Shown: one piece after another, positions 12,984-13,035 of the stretch
Position numbering within the stretch: the stretch's first letter is position 1
How the letters are laid out: the number at the start of each line of letters is the position of its first letter
Notes under the pieces: generated by a model
What the model was told of the DNA's origin: nothing
The model's database searches: none
The model's input: only the letters and a program-made list of their open reading frames with translations
Position numbers and translations under genes: made by a program
Assembly: GCA_964505475.1 (NCBI GenBank)
Contig: CAZDIJ010000080.1
Span: 1 to 13,035, forward strand
Source: JAGXQV01 sp964505475
GTDB taxonomy: Bacteria > Pseudomonadota > Gammaproteobacteria > Burkholderiales > Sulfuricellaceae
Reading direction: 5' to 3'
Length of the DNA stretch: 13,035 bases

Positions 12984-13035
12984 ATAGTGGACCCCAATTT
13001 CCAGACAGCGATTTAAGATGGTAGTCTGCTGTAAA
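12984..13035 (+). mobile_element. possible left end of an insertion sequence, cut by the window
   Basis: From about 12984 the sequence ATAGTGGACCCCAATTTCC and the following bases look like the terminal repeat of an IS3-like insertion sequence starting downstream of the EAL-CBS-GGDEF gene. The transposase would lie beyond the window. No recognisable terminator separates it from the stop at 12935. The call rests on resemblance only. Confidence 0.35.

Overview
The window is GC-rich, with strong Shine-Dalgarno sites and protein families typical of Beta- or Gammaproteobacteria: a long phosphoketolase, paired EAL-CBS-GGDEF proteins and IS1595-type transposase relatives. I cannot name the genus. It reads as core-like metabolic and signalling genes interrupted by a patch of accessory DNA (about 2.7-7.7 kb) holding a restriction-modification cassette and remnants of mobile elements.

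Layout. 1-211: no gene, a possible insertion-sequence end and a large imperfect inverted repeat. 212-2596 (minus): phosphoketolase. 2597-2971: the phosphoketolase upstream region plus a small plus-strand reading frame broken by an in-frame TGA. 2972-5774 (minus): a compact four-gene operon, in transcription order a small helix-turn-helix regulator, a C5-cytosine DNA methyltransferase, a PD-(D/E)xK restriction-endonuclease-like protein and the Vsr mismatch endonuclease. The last two genes overlap by ATGA. The operon is preceded by a striking AT-rich 58-bp palindrome (5809-5866), the likely operator. 5940-6678 (plus): the N-terminal part of an ISXO2-like (IS1595 family) transposase joined to the C-terminal half of a RelE/ParE-type toxin, followed by an intact HTH antitoxin. 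6838-7679 (minus): an ISXO2-like transposase split over two overlapping frames at a run of six A, with the catalytic triad apparently lost. 7756-10073 (minus): a two-gene unit of an EAL-CBS-GGDEF protein followed by an ankyrin-repeat protein. 10074-10564: about 490 bp without a gene, rich in dyad symmetries including a 43-bp near-perfect hairpin. 10565-10828 (minus): a small five-cysteine protein. 11019-12935 (plus): a second EAL-CBS-GGDEF protein, divergent from the small gene. The window ends in what may be the start of another insertion sequence.

How the genes work together. The regulator, methyltransferase, endonuclease-like protein and Vsr form a self-contained DNA defence and repair unit: modification, probable cleavage, repair of T:G mismatches made by deamination of 5-methylcytosine, and probable autoregulation through the palindrome. 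The two EAL-CBS-GGDEF paralogues should tune cyclic-di-GMP. Both keep the phosphodiesterase residues, but they have lost different parts of the cyclase domain: one keeps the inhibitory site and lacks the metal ligand, the other the reverse. The phosphoketolase stands alone and would supply acetyl phosphate from xylulose 5-phosphate and/or fructose 6-phosphate. The most notable items are the palindrome-controlled RM-Vsr cassette with its unrecognised endonuclease, the complementary cyclase defects of the two paralogues, and the triad-less two-frame transposase relative.
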